DNA of 64,000 nt from Helianthus annuus (lineage: Eukaryota > Streptophyta > Magnoliopsida > Asterales > Asteraceae): NCBI RefSeq assembly GCF_002127325.2, contig NC_035433.2, positions 83,332,079-83,396,078 on the forward strand, read 5' to 3'. The notes under the pieces are model-generated. The model ran no database searches. It saw nothing but the letters and a program-made list of their open reading frames with translations, and was not told where the DNA came from. The first letter of the stretch is position 1, and every line of letters starts with the position of its first letter. The translations under genes and the position numbers were made by a program. Shown here in pieces: positions 10,842 through 21,226 of the stretch.

Positions 10842-12512
10842 CTAGTCTATAAACCCGTGTATTACACGGATTAAATATAAAGAAAACTTAGATTGAATAA
10901 TGTTTTAATTTATAAATGTTACAAGCCCGTGTTTTACACACGTAAAATAAAAAAAAAATGTAAATCATACTTCTATATGATCCTGATCACATAGTTAAAA
11001 AAATGTAATATTAGTATAATCTAATTATTGCGTTTTTTCGATTAGTATTAATATAAAGACGGTTTAATAAAAAAGATCTCATTATTGTATTTTTTTATTT
11101 TACGATAATAATTAATAAAATACATTGTCTTTATCTATAAAATTAATTAAATAGTGCATCCTAATATGGTTATTAAAATAACTAAATTAAATCTATTATA
11201 TTAGTAAGGATAAGGACTAAAAAAATATTTTTAAATATAATGTAAGTCTAAATTGTAAGATTGAATGAGAGAATGACACATTTACAATAAATATTTTTAA
11301 ATATAATGTAAGTCCAAAAGTATTTTGTGTGTCCAGTAACAATTTTTAGCCACACTTACAATAAATTCGTGTGACTATATAATAAAACCGACCACACTTA
11401 CAGTAAATTCATGTGGCCGTTGCTATCTTTTAGCATACCTAATAGACAAAATGTTTGATTACAACAACCTTTTTTGTCACACATTCTTTTAATTGATGTG
11501 GCCAAAACATAGTTTTTAGTAAATATATGTGACTATATAATAGAAACAGTCACACTTAAATTAAATTCATGTGGCTGGTGCAACCCGTTAGCCACACTTA
11601 ATGGAGGAAATGCTTGATTTAACAAAAAATGTTGGTAACTTTTAATCACACTTTTAAGTTCTAAGGCCACTAAAAAGTATGTGTGGCCGTATGATATATA
11701 CAATGACTTGAGCTTTGGTCACACTTGACATGAAAAAGATATATGTGGCGAAAGACATATAGTCACACTTTTTTTGTGTGGCTGTATCCCTATTTTGGCG
11801 TAGTGACGTGACAATAATTGAAATCTTATATTAAAAGTTAAATAAGATTTGATATTCATTAAAAGTTAAATTAGAGTCACATCTGACATTCAGGGGACTT
11901 TTTATTTATTAGTAGATTTGTTACCTTATCATCTTTATCAATAATTTATATTTTAAATCATTTGCTTTTAGAAATATATGTGGTTAATCTTAATGAGATG
12001 TTATATTATCAAATAATAAAATAAATATAACAATGCATAAATCATTAAATCGAAAATATTAATAATAATAAAAAATAATATTAGTTTTTTAGATATAATA
12101 ATAAACTAATGATTAAAAGTCTTTTGATTTTAAAGGATATTCATATTAAATACAAACATATTAAAAAAATATAATGACTATTTATCGTATGTCATAGAGA
12201 TGAAGATAATCTTGATCTTTAATACGTAAAATCGTTATATTCAAGAGATAAAGTAATTTTTATATTTTTATCTATATATCATATAATATAATTTATTAAA
12301 TCAAGCATGATGGTATATCAATTTCTTTTGAGTAAGATGATATATAAATATAATTATTTATTAAGGTGGATAATGATCTTTATATTAATTTATGTATTAT
12401 CTATTATTATGGTTGATGTTGTATGATAAATTGTCACATGGCATTTTGGTAAAATTCTTTATTATGAGAGAATGCCATGTGGCATTAAAGAGACTTCTTT
12501 ATTAGTATTAGA
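10842..12512 (-). mobile_element. Small non-autonomous Helitron (Helitron 1)
   Basis: Read on the minus strand, the 5' end is A|TCTAATACTAATAAAGAAG (starting at 12512). The 3' end is CTAG|T at 10842, preceded by 9 nt and a hairpin (CCGTGT/ACACGG with a 3-nt loop, 10855-10869). The 5' TC, 3' CTRR, hairpin and A|T insertion site are the Helitron signature. A palindrome-like TGCCACATGGCA lies ~30 bp inside the 5' end, as in the neighbouring Helitron. A CACTA-type end lies inside it. No Rep/helicase coding is present. Confidence 0.75.
11220..11805. mobile_element. CACTA-type terminal fragment
   Basis: The stretch ends in TATTTTGGCGTAGTG, the reverse complement of CACTACGCCAAAATA, a common plant CACTA terminus. 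Upstream are repeated words such as CACACTTA and ATGTGGC in both orientations, as expected of subterminal repeats. A ~26 bp stretch (around 11221 and 11289) is duplicated. No opposite end was found, so it is a fragment inside Helitron 1. Confidence 0.55.
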
Positions 12513-13018
12513 TTATATTTAATTAACTAGCCTAAGATCCCGCGAGCTTCGCGGGTGGCTTAACACAAGCATATAATATATACTGGCAATGAGATTAACT
12601 TTGTAATGAAAGAACTTTTCAATATAAACATATAAAAATATGATTTTTCTCATTTAGGTAAATATGTTTTGATTCATTTTTTTATAGGTATTGAGATGTT
12701 ATTGTACAAATGATTTTATAGCAATTTTTAGAACCCGGATAGATTTCATTTTTTTTAATTACTTTTTTATAACTTTGGTTATTTGATATATATTTTCTTA
12801 AATAAAGCATTTTTAACCAGTTTTGACCTTAATGCATATTGAGCAGAACACATATTGACATGAACCTATTTTGAGCAAAACCCGTTTTGACTGACCTGAA
12901 CCTATTTTGACCTTAACATATATTGAGCAGAACACATGTAATCAATAATCAATGAAATAAATCATAGTAAAGCTATTTATGATTAACACATAACTAAATC
13001 ATACAAAAATAATTTATT

Positions 13019-13113
13019 GACAAATACTCTTTGCTACAAAGTAATCACCGGTAGGATAGAGTGGTGGAGTTCTTTGCTCCCATACACGTATCAGAGCTTG
13101 CAGTTCTGGCATC
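13019..13113 (-). pseudogene. Exon-like fragment, unidentified
   Basis: On the minus strand an open stretch reads LQALIRVWEQRTPPLYPTG followed by DYFVAKSICQ and a stop. The composition looks protein-coding and unlike its surroundings. I do not recognise the family. It follows the tetraspanin exons in the same orientation and could be its remodelled 3' end or a separate captured piece. Confidence 0.35.
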
Positions 13114-13204
13114 GTCACGCATGCAATTTATACCAAATACATATTCTCATGCCTCATTTAAGCCTTGAATTTATCTACACAAATTAAACAAACGGTTGAG
13201 ATGC

Positions 13205-13310
13205 CTTTTCATTAATTATTAATGATTAATACATAAATAAACAAATTATTAATGATTAATACATAAAATTATTTACATTCATTATTAATGATTAATACAT
13301 AAATAAAATC
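13205..13310. repeat. Short tandem repeat ATTAATGATTAATACATAAA
   Basis: Three close copies of CATTATTAATGATTAATACA with short spacers inside Helitron 2, and a weaker copy near 12970. Non-coding. Confidence 0.75.
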
Positions 13311-13464
13311 CTACAAACAAATTGGCATATTAATATGTTGGCTATAACACTTTTGATCTGTTTTCCTTTTAACTTTCAGACTGAATTATATTGTTAGCCT
13401 TGAAAGTATAACTTGCAATGATGAACCAAATGCATTAAGAAAGCACAGTTGTATCATAAAGGCA

Positions 13465-14141
13465 CTAAGAAAAACATGGTAACAAAGTAGTAATGCCGAC
13501 CCATTTACAAATCTCAACATTGTCTTCAATGAATTCCCGAATTCTATCAATGCTTTCAGTTGGGTCCTCTGGTAGATCCTAAAAAACATCAAATGTTGGT
13601 ACTTTGGTGAAAAATCTTAAAAACAACGCAAATATACATTTTTGTACTAATCACAGTGACAGTGTAACACACCTTTTCCCAACGATGATCAAGTACAATG
13701 AACCCGACCAAAGCCACCTCAAGCTGGATCAAAACTATTTTCAGTATGGTGTACTGCCAAATTTCATGCTAAGGAAGTAACTAAGAAATTTGAATCAACT
13801 GAATGAGTAAAAAGCATGACATAAACAACCTATTGACCCCCGTTTTAATTCTGCCTATATTATGAGTACTATTCACATACATTGATATCAATTTTACTAA
13901 AAATTAGACATATGGAAAATAGACTACCTATGGTGAACATACAGAAATCATCACCCTCGTTGACTATGTACGGACATCACACAGACCATTGCAAATGTTT
14001 ACAAACATAACCGAGATAAACGAAAGGAATAAAAAGGATACAAAACAAAGGCAACATCCATGGATAGCTTCAGCTGCAATATGACCAATGCAAGAGATGC
14101 AACACAGAACAACGCCCAATCCCATAAATGCATATATAAAC
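13465..14141 (-). pseudogene. Tetraspanin (TET18/20-like) fragment, three exons
   Basis: Three minus-strand exons with usable splice sites match plant tetraspanins of the TET18/TET20 type, which are four-pass membrane proteins. Exon 14042-14141 (CAG| ... |GTATCC) encodes [14 protein letters not shown] then [13 protein letters not shown]: a transmembrane segment and the plant GCCLC-type motif. Exon 13673-13753 (CAG| ... |GTGTGT) encodes YTILKIVLIQLEVALVGF then IVLDHRWEK. The next exon starts at 13578 with DLPEDPTESIDRIREF and then NVEICKWVG, but runs into a stop at 13465 soon after KWVG. The N-terminal half and last transmembrane helix are missing. Exons are joined in frame, so a truncated protein could be made. 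It lies sense within Helitron 2, most simply a captured gene piece. Confidence 0.82.
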
Positions 14142-14377
14142 CTGCAACAAAACATCCTTTTAACACTTTTTCTATCATAACCCATCACAATATTAAGCAT
14201 CAATCCCCCAACCACCTGTTATAAAGCCAGAAATCAAATTCACACAACTCAATCAAAATCAATCCTATTAAAGTTACACACCAATTGTTCAAGCATCAAC
14301 CTCCAATATTTTAACTTCTAGGTTTTTAACTGGGAAAACATAAATGTACTTGTAACGGTTTACTAACAGCCTACAAA

Positions 14378-14570
14378 ATGAAACTGAAGATCTATGCAGT
14401 TAATATCGGTGGGATATCGATTACTGGCCCTTCACAAAATATTGGTGTCAAATATCGGTTCCGATATTATCGATTTATCGGCGATATTGACCGATATTTG
14501 ACCATTATTGACCGTCATTGCGGATGCCTTTTGATGTGGACTCGGAGAAAGATTTCATGGCGTAAGATTA
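14378..14570. repeat. GATAT/ATCGG-rich repeat
   Basis: The words GATATCG, ATATCGG and CCGATATT recur in both orientations over ~150 bp between two captured gene pieces. It looks like a small foldback-type insertion. I cannot define its ends. Confidence 0.35.
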
Positions 14571-14810
14571 GAGCATGTTTCAAATATTGGCACTTTTGAG
14601 TTTTGACTTTCGATATTGCTATTAATATTATATATAATATGTTTTACGTTTTATACATGCATATATATAAGTACTTCATGATATTAAAATTACCGATAAA
14701 AGCATTCTCAAAACCATTCTCAGCACCCTCGGCTGCAATGAAAATGAAAGTAATGAAATCATGCAACAGGGAATCTTATAACTAAATGAGTCGAAAGAGA
14801 GTATGCTCAC

Positions 14811-15135
14811 CATAGATGAACCTCTCAATTAACTGTTTTGCACATGCATAAGACCATCGTTGTTTCTCGATTGAGCAAAAAATGCAAGGGGATGTGTCTT
14901 CTTTGAGAATATAGTAAGCAGGATCCTGTAAGTAGTTAATAACAAAAAAGACTTAGCAAGTACTCAACTGATTTAAGTACTCAACTGAATTATGGAAAAA
15001 AGCTACTGAAAGTTAAATATATCTGTATCCTTACCTGTATCTTGGGGAAGAAAGCTACCGATGGTTTTCCCATATACTTCACAACATTTAAGAAATACAA
15101 ATTTACCTCATGTGCAAGATAATTGCATCTCATTC
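14811..15135 (-). pseudogene. Captured gene piece, two exons, unidentified
   Basis: Two minus-strand exons with canonical splice sites. The first (about 15035-15135, donor CAG|GTAAGG) encodes GMRCNYLAHEVNLYFLNV then KYMGKPSVAFFPKIQ. The second (14811-14925, TACAG| ... |GTGAGC, 115 bp) encodes DPAYYILKEDTSPCIF then CSIEKQRWSYACAKQLIERF. Both are open and protein-like. I do not recognise the parent gene. The orientation matches the other pieces in Helitron 2. Confidence 0.5.
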
Positions 15136-15996
15136 CTTTGGTATCAAAGCCAAAAAAAAAAAATCAGATGGATCATGAGGGATGTATGTTGCTATGTTGG
15201 TTCAAAGGATGCAAAGTTAGCAAGATAAAGCCAATTCCAAAAAGCAACAAACACATTCTCTCATTTGATATCACCTGCAAAAGTAATTAAAGTACACCAT
15301 CATGAACACATAAAACCATTGATAAAAGCTAAAATTTCAACCCAAATCAATTTTCACATGAAAAATGACCATTCGACATGTACTACGCATAATTTATTTC
15401 AACCGATATGAAAAATGACCTGTCTCAACCCAAAACCATTTTCATGGGTATCTTATTGAAAGGGGTCAACCGGGTAAACTTGATTTTTTTTTTCAAGAAG
15501 AAAATAAATGAAATGACCAAATAGGCCAAAAGTGTTCATATGCTTACATTGTCATTACTCGTTTTATTCAAGAACGCTTATATCAAAAACTCTTATATTC
15601 AGACGATGACTCTTTATATACGCCTTCCAGGATTCAAGGCTTCAGACCAATTCCATTCAGCACACAGTTGTACGCTTCTGGCCCATCTTCTCATAAGAGC
15701 AACTTTAGCTCACTTAGACTCATACGCCTCATCCCACAAATACAAACCATGTACTAAAAACAACAAATACAAACAATATAACACTAACTTAAAAAAACAT
15801 AAGTCTTTGAAATGAATGTTATGACCATATTTTAACAAATACTATCAATTTTGGAATCATCCTATTTGCTAAATTAAAATTAAATTGATAGAAAATGAAG
15901 TGAAATGATCAGTTGTGCTACTGAAATTTATAAATGATCCTAACTATTTGGGAACCGAAAATAAAAAAAATTGAGTGGATGAAGTAATCAACTTAC
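15136..15996. other. Non-coding filler inside Helitron 2
   Basis: AT-rich sequence between two captured exons, with repeated CCCAAA(T/A)CAATTTTCA and ACCCAAAACCATTTTCA words around 15340-15445. Open frames on the plus strand here look like chance. Confidence 0.4.
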
Positions 15997-16082
15997 TCAG
16001 TTCCTTTGTTTCGAAGGATGCGAAATTGTTCAGGAGAAAGAACTGCACTCCATTCCTCCTCTGATTTCACAACGGAACTCAT
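15997..16082 (-). pseudogene. MsrB (methionine sulfoxide reductase B) first exon
   Basis: Minus-strand ATG at 16082, then KSEEEWSAVLSPEQFRILRN and KGTE, ending at GA|GTAAGTTG. Cytosolic plant MsrB enzymes, which reduce the R-epimer of methionine sulfoxide, begin with this K(S/T)EEEW.AVLSPEQFRILR.KGTE motif. Only the first exon is present. The zinc-binding CxxC and catalytic cysteine regions encoded downstream are absent, so it cannot be an enzyme. It is most simply a captured exon in Helitron 2 and could supply a start codon to a chimeric transcript with the exons downstream on the minus strand. Confidence 0.85.
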
Positions 16083-16663
16083 AATTCACAACTAAGATCC
16101 AACCGATGCAAGCTTAGTTTAAGATTTGATGGTTTATCGGAGGTTGAAACGATGTATTAGAATATAAATTGTTTACAAAGAAGATGAACTTGGAAGCAGA
16201 GATGGCTATTGGGCATTTTCGGGAACCTAAAAGGTTCTTTATCACTAAGGGGGTGTTTGGCCTAGCTTTTTAAACCGTAACTAAAATGCTTACAGTGTCT
16301 ATAAGATTTCCAAAAGTGTGTTGTTCGGTTAAGCAGCATGTTAAAATTTTCCATTTTAAGGTGGCTCACTTTTGACCGGTTAACCAACCCAGCCATTTGA
16401 ATTAACATCATATGTAACGCATTAGTTATTTAGAAAACATAAAAACGAAACAAAAATGGTTGATATGTTGACGGTTGGCCCAACCCCAGCCTAACCATTT
16501 CACCAGCAAATTAAAACCACCAATTTGACCCGAAACCATTTTGACCAGTTACCCAACCCACCCACTTTGACCTAAATTGTTTCAATTAAAAGAAATTATC
16601 TGACTATTAACATAATATGGATTTTATCGTATCTAATGCATCAAGTTTGTTATATAACAGTAC

Positions 16664-16738
16664 CTGATATAAGCACTCCTCATATGACATATTTGTTGTA
16701 AGGAGTTGGTTCACGCAACTACACTCTGTATGATCTTC
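16664..16738 (-). pseudogene. 75 bp exon-like piece, unidentified
   Basis: Minus-strand open segment EDHTECSCVNQLLTTNMSY then EECLYQ, bounded by AG| and |GTACTG, length a multiple of three. It is protein-like and in the Helitron 2 orientation. No family recognised. Confidence 0.4.
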
Positions 16739-16990
16739 CTAAACAATCAACACAAATAAATTAGAATAATAACATTTGTTAGCTTTGACCAGTCAACAAA
16801 GTCCAATGGTCTCTAGATACAATAAATGCTGAGTACTGATTTAAATATCATAAGAGATTAAAACTAAGCTTCATGTCAAACTAAGATTCATGCAACACGA
16901 GCTAGCTATCTATAAACCTATTATTTTATTAGACACCAAAAGTATATCAACTTTATAAAACAAAAAGCAAAAAAAAAACATAAAAGTATA

Positions 16991-17192
16991 AAACCATTTA
17001 GTGGCGAAGCTTGAGATTTCCGACCGGGGGTCGAAAACGTATATACACAAAAATTTCTATAAAACGGGGGTCGAAAACATATATACGCAAAAATTTCTAT
17101 ACGAAAACAACAAACTCTCCACTACTGAGCGAAAAGTTCGGGGGGTCGGCCGCCCCCTCCCGCCCCCACTATCCTTTGCCCATGAAACCATT
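16991..17192. mobile_element. hAT-type MITE with 8-bp TSD
   Basis: The body 16999-17184 starts TAGTGGCGAAGCTTGAG and ends CTTTGCCCATG. It is flanked by AAACCATT at 16991-16998 and 17185-17192. Ends of the form CAGTGGCGGA...TCCGCCACTG with 8-bp duplications are typical of a plant hAT MITE family, of which a second copy is at 26632. It contains two direct copies of GGGGTCGAAAACRTATATAC. Confidence 0.75.
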
Positions 17193-18982
17193 GTTTCATA
17201 TCAATTCCATTTAACCAAATCAATTATTAGGGTTATCTGACTATCAAATTTTGATATATAAAAGTACCTGTTAATTCAAGTCAGTTGCCTCAACATACAT
17301 CATATCAATGCGGAGTAGTAAAGATTTCATGATAAAAACATAATATATACAAACACATCTTTTAATTCAGAAGTCATTCCTTAAGAACTCCTATAGATGA
17401 ATTAGTTAATGATCATGTGCTTAATTATGATCAGTTTGAGTGGAAACGAACAAATAAGCTAGTGATGATTAATTAAAACAAAAGAATGAGTTTAACCTAT
17501 GTCGAAAAAAGAAGACAAACAGGAGTCAAAAGGTACCAACCGTTCTAGTGAGAGAAGCGCCTTTAAATGGCGGCTGGGGATTTGCCCGTCACAGAAAAGG
17601 CCGTTTTTAGGGCTTCCATGTCTTCTTCAACTCCACTATCACATTCATCCTCTGACATTATCAATTCCAATCAGGACGACTTAGAATTTAAAGCTCTATT
17701 GATAGATTATTAAAAATATACATGAAATTAATTTGAAAAAAAATAGATTCTTACTTAAGTGTAAGAACAACTCAAGACGGGTTCTTAGAGATATCAACTG
17801 GTTTGCTACCCTCCAACAACTGATTTGCTATAAATCCCTTTTACTGTTATAGAAAAAAATAAGGTTAATAAATTAAAATACCCAAGATACCAATAACCAA
17901 AAAAACTACTATCCTACATCCTCTTGAATTGCAAAACTTTATAGATTACATGTAGGTCTTCTCCTCAAATGCATTGCAAAACTTTAGAGATCTGTCCAAG
18001 TCCAAGGTCTTCAAATCAAATTGGTTCTTCACCATCAATAATCTGATTTCACACTTTTGGCATCCCACTGTTGAACACCACTACAAAAATTATAGCAGAA
18101 ACATTGTAACTAAATCAGACATTTAACAATAATTTCATTGTTTGATTTTTGATATGACCTCAAAGCTCATTTACAATCTTCTTCTTCTTCTTCACATTTG
18201 GTTCAGTCAAGAATCCACATAATCCAAAAAAATTATATCTAATATCAACACTAAATCATAACAATACATAAAGAAGGGATTCATACCTTGTAGATGACGA
18301 CATTTGATTAGTAGAATACGAAAAGAGAATCGGTCGAAGATGAACAAACCGTAGATGAGAATGACTTCAAATCCAAAAAAACAATACAAATCAATATTGG
18401 ATGTTAAAGACAACACAAAACCATTATTTTTTTTTGTATGAAGACCTATCAAGCGAGGTAAAGTCATAGAAGTTCCCCCTGTCAAAATACATTTCTGAAA
18501 AAAAGACATAAATCACACATCGACAACAACGAAACCAGTGAACAATAACACAATTTTATTGAATAAATTTAAGAAATAAACAAAAGATTAAATAACATAC
18601 CTCTTTATAGCTCCTTCAGTACCTTGTTACTTTCCTGAATCATCTCCCTAAAAAGAAAAGTAGATGACCTATATCTTTTCAAATGGTGAGAATGGAAATT
18701 GACATGGAATTCAAAAGCAATAACAAATTTAAAATAAGTTGTCTCGGTATATTTGGAAATAAGTTACAATTTCCAAAATTTTGATAAGTATCCATAACTA
18801 ATTTAAATTTCAAATTTTGAAATAAAAAGTCAAAACATGTAACATGACTTTCAAAGTTAAACATAATAACACTTTCTGAATTCAAAATTCTCTTTTATGG
18901 TTTTATAATTTCTTGTCATCTTTTCACTAAAATAGTTATCTTTCATGAAGATCATGTTTAACTTTGAAAGTCCATGGCGTAG
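17193..18982. other. Helitron 2 interior, no firm gene
   Basis: AT-rich DNA. A minus-strand open region around 18207-18509 contains a possible donor (CTACAAG|GTATGA near 18287), and a Ser-rich plus-strand frame starts near 17618, but neither shows a family I recognise. They may be further captured fragments. Confidence 0.35.
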
Positions 18983-19489
18983 TTATATTCAATTGCCAAT
19001 GGTATAAATCAAAGAACTGTCCACAAAGATATAAAAAGTCCCAGCTTCTTACTCGATGAGAATTGGAATGCTAAAGTTTTTAAGCATCAAAACCTCCCAT
19101 TTTTTTGCGCGAACCTGATGTTGGCACCCCTGAAACAGAATAAATTACAAGAGATGATCTTCGACGATCTAAAACAGCAGATAGATCAGAAATCTTTGGA
19201 AACATATTCGGACATCGCATTTAGATGTCTGCAGAATTCTCATAGAGAACGCCCAACCATGTTAGATGTTGTGGAAAAACTTGAGAATGCACTTACATAT
19301 CAGGAGCTTTATGAAGGAGTGAAACTGACAAAGGGCTACACACAAATGCTTATGATCATTGCGGAAGATCCTTTGAATTATATACCCGAGACCGAACTGA
19401 AGATGCTTCTCTTTAAAGGGACCCTCCTTAACAGGGGCAAAACGGTAAACCTATCACATTATCACAGTTATTCCTATTCCCAATTTTAA
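18983..19489 (+). pseudogene. Receptor-like kinase fragment with PP2-type tail
   Basis: A 168-codon open stretch resembles the C-terminal part of plant receptor-like cytoplasmic kinases. VHKDIKSPSFLLDENWNAKV corresponds to the catalytic loop, but HRD has become HKD and the conserved Asn after K is Ser. Then the sequence jumps directly to LAPLKQNKLQEMIFDDL, YSDIAFRCLQNSHRERPTM and VVEKLENAL (subdomain XI), so DFG to APE and subdomains IX-X are deleted. The end, TELKMLLFKGTLLNRGKT, resembles the linker to a phloem-protein-2 domain seen in some plant kinases. It cannot be catalytic. It is on the plus strand, opposite to the other pieces in Helitron 2. Confidence 0.7.
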
Positions 19490-19903
19490 TCCCTATCACA
19501 ATCAGAGACACTGAAATCCATCCATAATAGATCTCTTTTTAAAAGAAAACACTTCAGAAACAAATGTGAATTCTTTTACTTTACAAATCTTTGTACATTA
19601 TAACTTGAAAAACAAAGAAATCTTGTTGCTTAGATGTATCAAATGGAATTTTATTTAACATACACATTATCAATTAAGAGAATGCTACCAATATAGATAT
19701 ATAAAAGAATAATGTTCAAATATTCCCATGCGAAAGAAACTTACAATGTTGCCACATATCTCCAGCATATTCTTGCCCCTTCTTTGTTGCTTGGCGGCCT
19801 TCTTTGCCCCTTCTTAAAGGTATCAAAGTGTTGAATCCACCATGCTTACGTTGGTCAAAATCACTGCATACTGTGACAAAAAAATAATGACACTTGAAAA
19901 TTT

Positions 19904-20062
19904 TTACATCAACAGCCCTAAATAATGACACTTGGATTCCGGTTTCAAACTTCTGTTTACATGTTCGAGACAATAGAGCTTCCAGCGTGAGTTGCCGACT
20001 TGGATTCCGGCTTGACCGATGTGAACAGAAATGCATACTGATGACACGGAAATCCCCATTAC
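19904..20062 (-). pseudogene. Alpha-tubulin N-terminal fragment exon
   Basis: The minus-strand exon starts after TTAATTCAG| at 20062 and reads in phase zero through [19 protein letters not shown] then CLEHVNRS to a stop at 19904-19906. The motif [18 protein letters not shown] is the conserved N-terminus of alpha-tubulin (start of the GTP-binding fold), here with Arg and Lys in place of Cys and Glu. Everything after ~35 tubulin residues is lost, so no tubulin function is possible. Downstream text on the same strand (SDFDQRKHGGFNTL, near 19830) may be a further degraded piece. Confidence 0.75.
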
Positions 20063-20164
20063 CTGAATTAACAATCAACTTGTTACTAACAAATGCGTAC
20101 AAATTTAGCATGAAACTACACAAATATCATAACAATTTATATATAAAAAAACACATCTAAATAC

Positions 20165-20245
20165 CTTGAGATTAATCGGTTCACCTAACTCAGAACTCGT
20201 GTTGCTCTTTCCTTCGTCGTTATCGTTATCTGAATCCGATGCAGC
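20165..20245 (-). CDS. Acidic exon, copy A (81 bp)
   Basis: Minus-strand exon between GCAAG| and |GTATTTAG encoding AASDSDNDNDEGKSNTSSEL then GEPINLK. Phase 0 at both ends, so it joins in frame to copy B upstream and the tubulin-like exon downstream. Ser/Asp/Glu-rich, probably disordered. Expression is unproven. Confidence 0.5.
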
Positions 20246-20324
20246 CTTGCGTACAAACGCGTACAAATTAAGCATGAAACTACACAAATATCATAACAAT
20301 TTATAAAAAAACACATCTAAATAC

Positions 20325-20399
20325 CTTGAGATTAATCGGTTCACCTAACTCAGAACTCGTGTCGCTCTTTCTTTCATCGTTATTTGAATCCGATGAAGC
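20325..20399 (-). CDS. Acidic exon, copy B (75 bp)
   Basis: Second copy, same splice signals, encoding ASSDSNNDERKSDTSSEL then GEPINLK. It lacks two codons present in copy A. Confidence 0.5.
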
Positions 20400-20479
20400 C
20401 TTGCGTACAAACGCGTACAAATTAAGCATGAAACTACACAGATATCATAACAATTTATAAAAAAAACACATCTAAATAC

Positions 20480-20554
20480 CTTGAGATTAATCGGTTCACC
20501 TAACTCAGAACTCGTGTTGCTCTTTCCTTCATCGTTATTTGAATCCGATGCAGC
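20480..20554 (-). CDS. Acidic exon, copy C (75 bp)
   Basis: Third copy, same splice signals, encoding AASDSNNDEGKSNTSSEL then GEPINLK. First of the three in transcript order. The exon upstream that would supply the start codon is not certain; an ATG at 21053 (MSQHVSVGFVQIT) is a candidate, but its donor phase does not fit simply. Confidence 0.5.
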
Positions 20555-21218
20555 CTTGCGTACAAACGCGTACAAATTAAGCATGAAACTACACAAATAT
20601 CATAACAATTTATAAAAAAAAAAAAAAACACTTTTTTTTAATTATATACCTGAGACCGAACTGAATGCGTACAATTTTAAGAAGTCAAACCAATAACTGA
20701 AAACACATTTTTTTTTTGAATTATATACCTAAGATACATATTTTAAGAAGTCAAACCAATAACTGCTATCAATAAAATCTGAAAAAAAAGGTGAAAACAT
20801 ATCTATCCAATTTTAGGGTTTTCGGCCATTCACATCAATTGTTTTTAGGGTACGATTCTGAAATTGGATAATGTTGTTACTTACAATAAAAATCAGTATG
20901 ATAAGGAATCAAAGAAAAATGACAAATCAAAAAACCCTAAAATCAAAACAGTTATATTCATAAAATCTGAAAAAAAAAACAGTTGATTTGAACAATGATT
21001 GTTAGAACCGTACTTGTGATTTGAACAAATCCAACCGAAACATGTTGCGACATTGAAGAGGATGAGTGATTAATAGATGGAAGAGGGATTAATACCGTGA
21101 TGAAGACATACGATCTTTAGGGATGCAATGACAGGGAGATGTAAGATTGAAACTGTAGAAACCCTAATCGCCTTGTGAGAATATGAAGAATAGGGAATGA
21201 AAATGGTCGGGTTGTGTG

Positions 21219-21226
21219 TTTATATA
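21219..21226 (-). promoter_or_regulatory. TATA box for minus-strand chimeric unit
   Basis: TATATAAA on the minus strand, followed ~30-60 nt downstream by GATTAGGGTTTCTACAG, a typical plant 5'-UTR composition. A CCACGTGG G-box lies ~105 nt upstream (21325-21336), close to the Helitron 5' end. It would drive transcription through the acidic and tubulin-like exons. Confidence 0.45.

Larger units (their letters stand above)
20095..20625. repeat. 155-160 bp tandem repeat carrying the acidic exon
   Basis: Landmark ATACCTTGAGATTAATCGG recurs at 20161, 20321 and 20476. Each unit contains one exon plus intron sequence with GCGTACAAATTAAGCATGAA. The array ends in a poly-A/T stretch near 20620. Confidence 0.9.
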
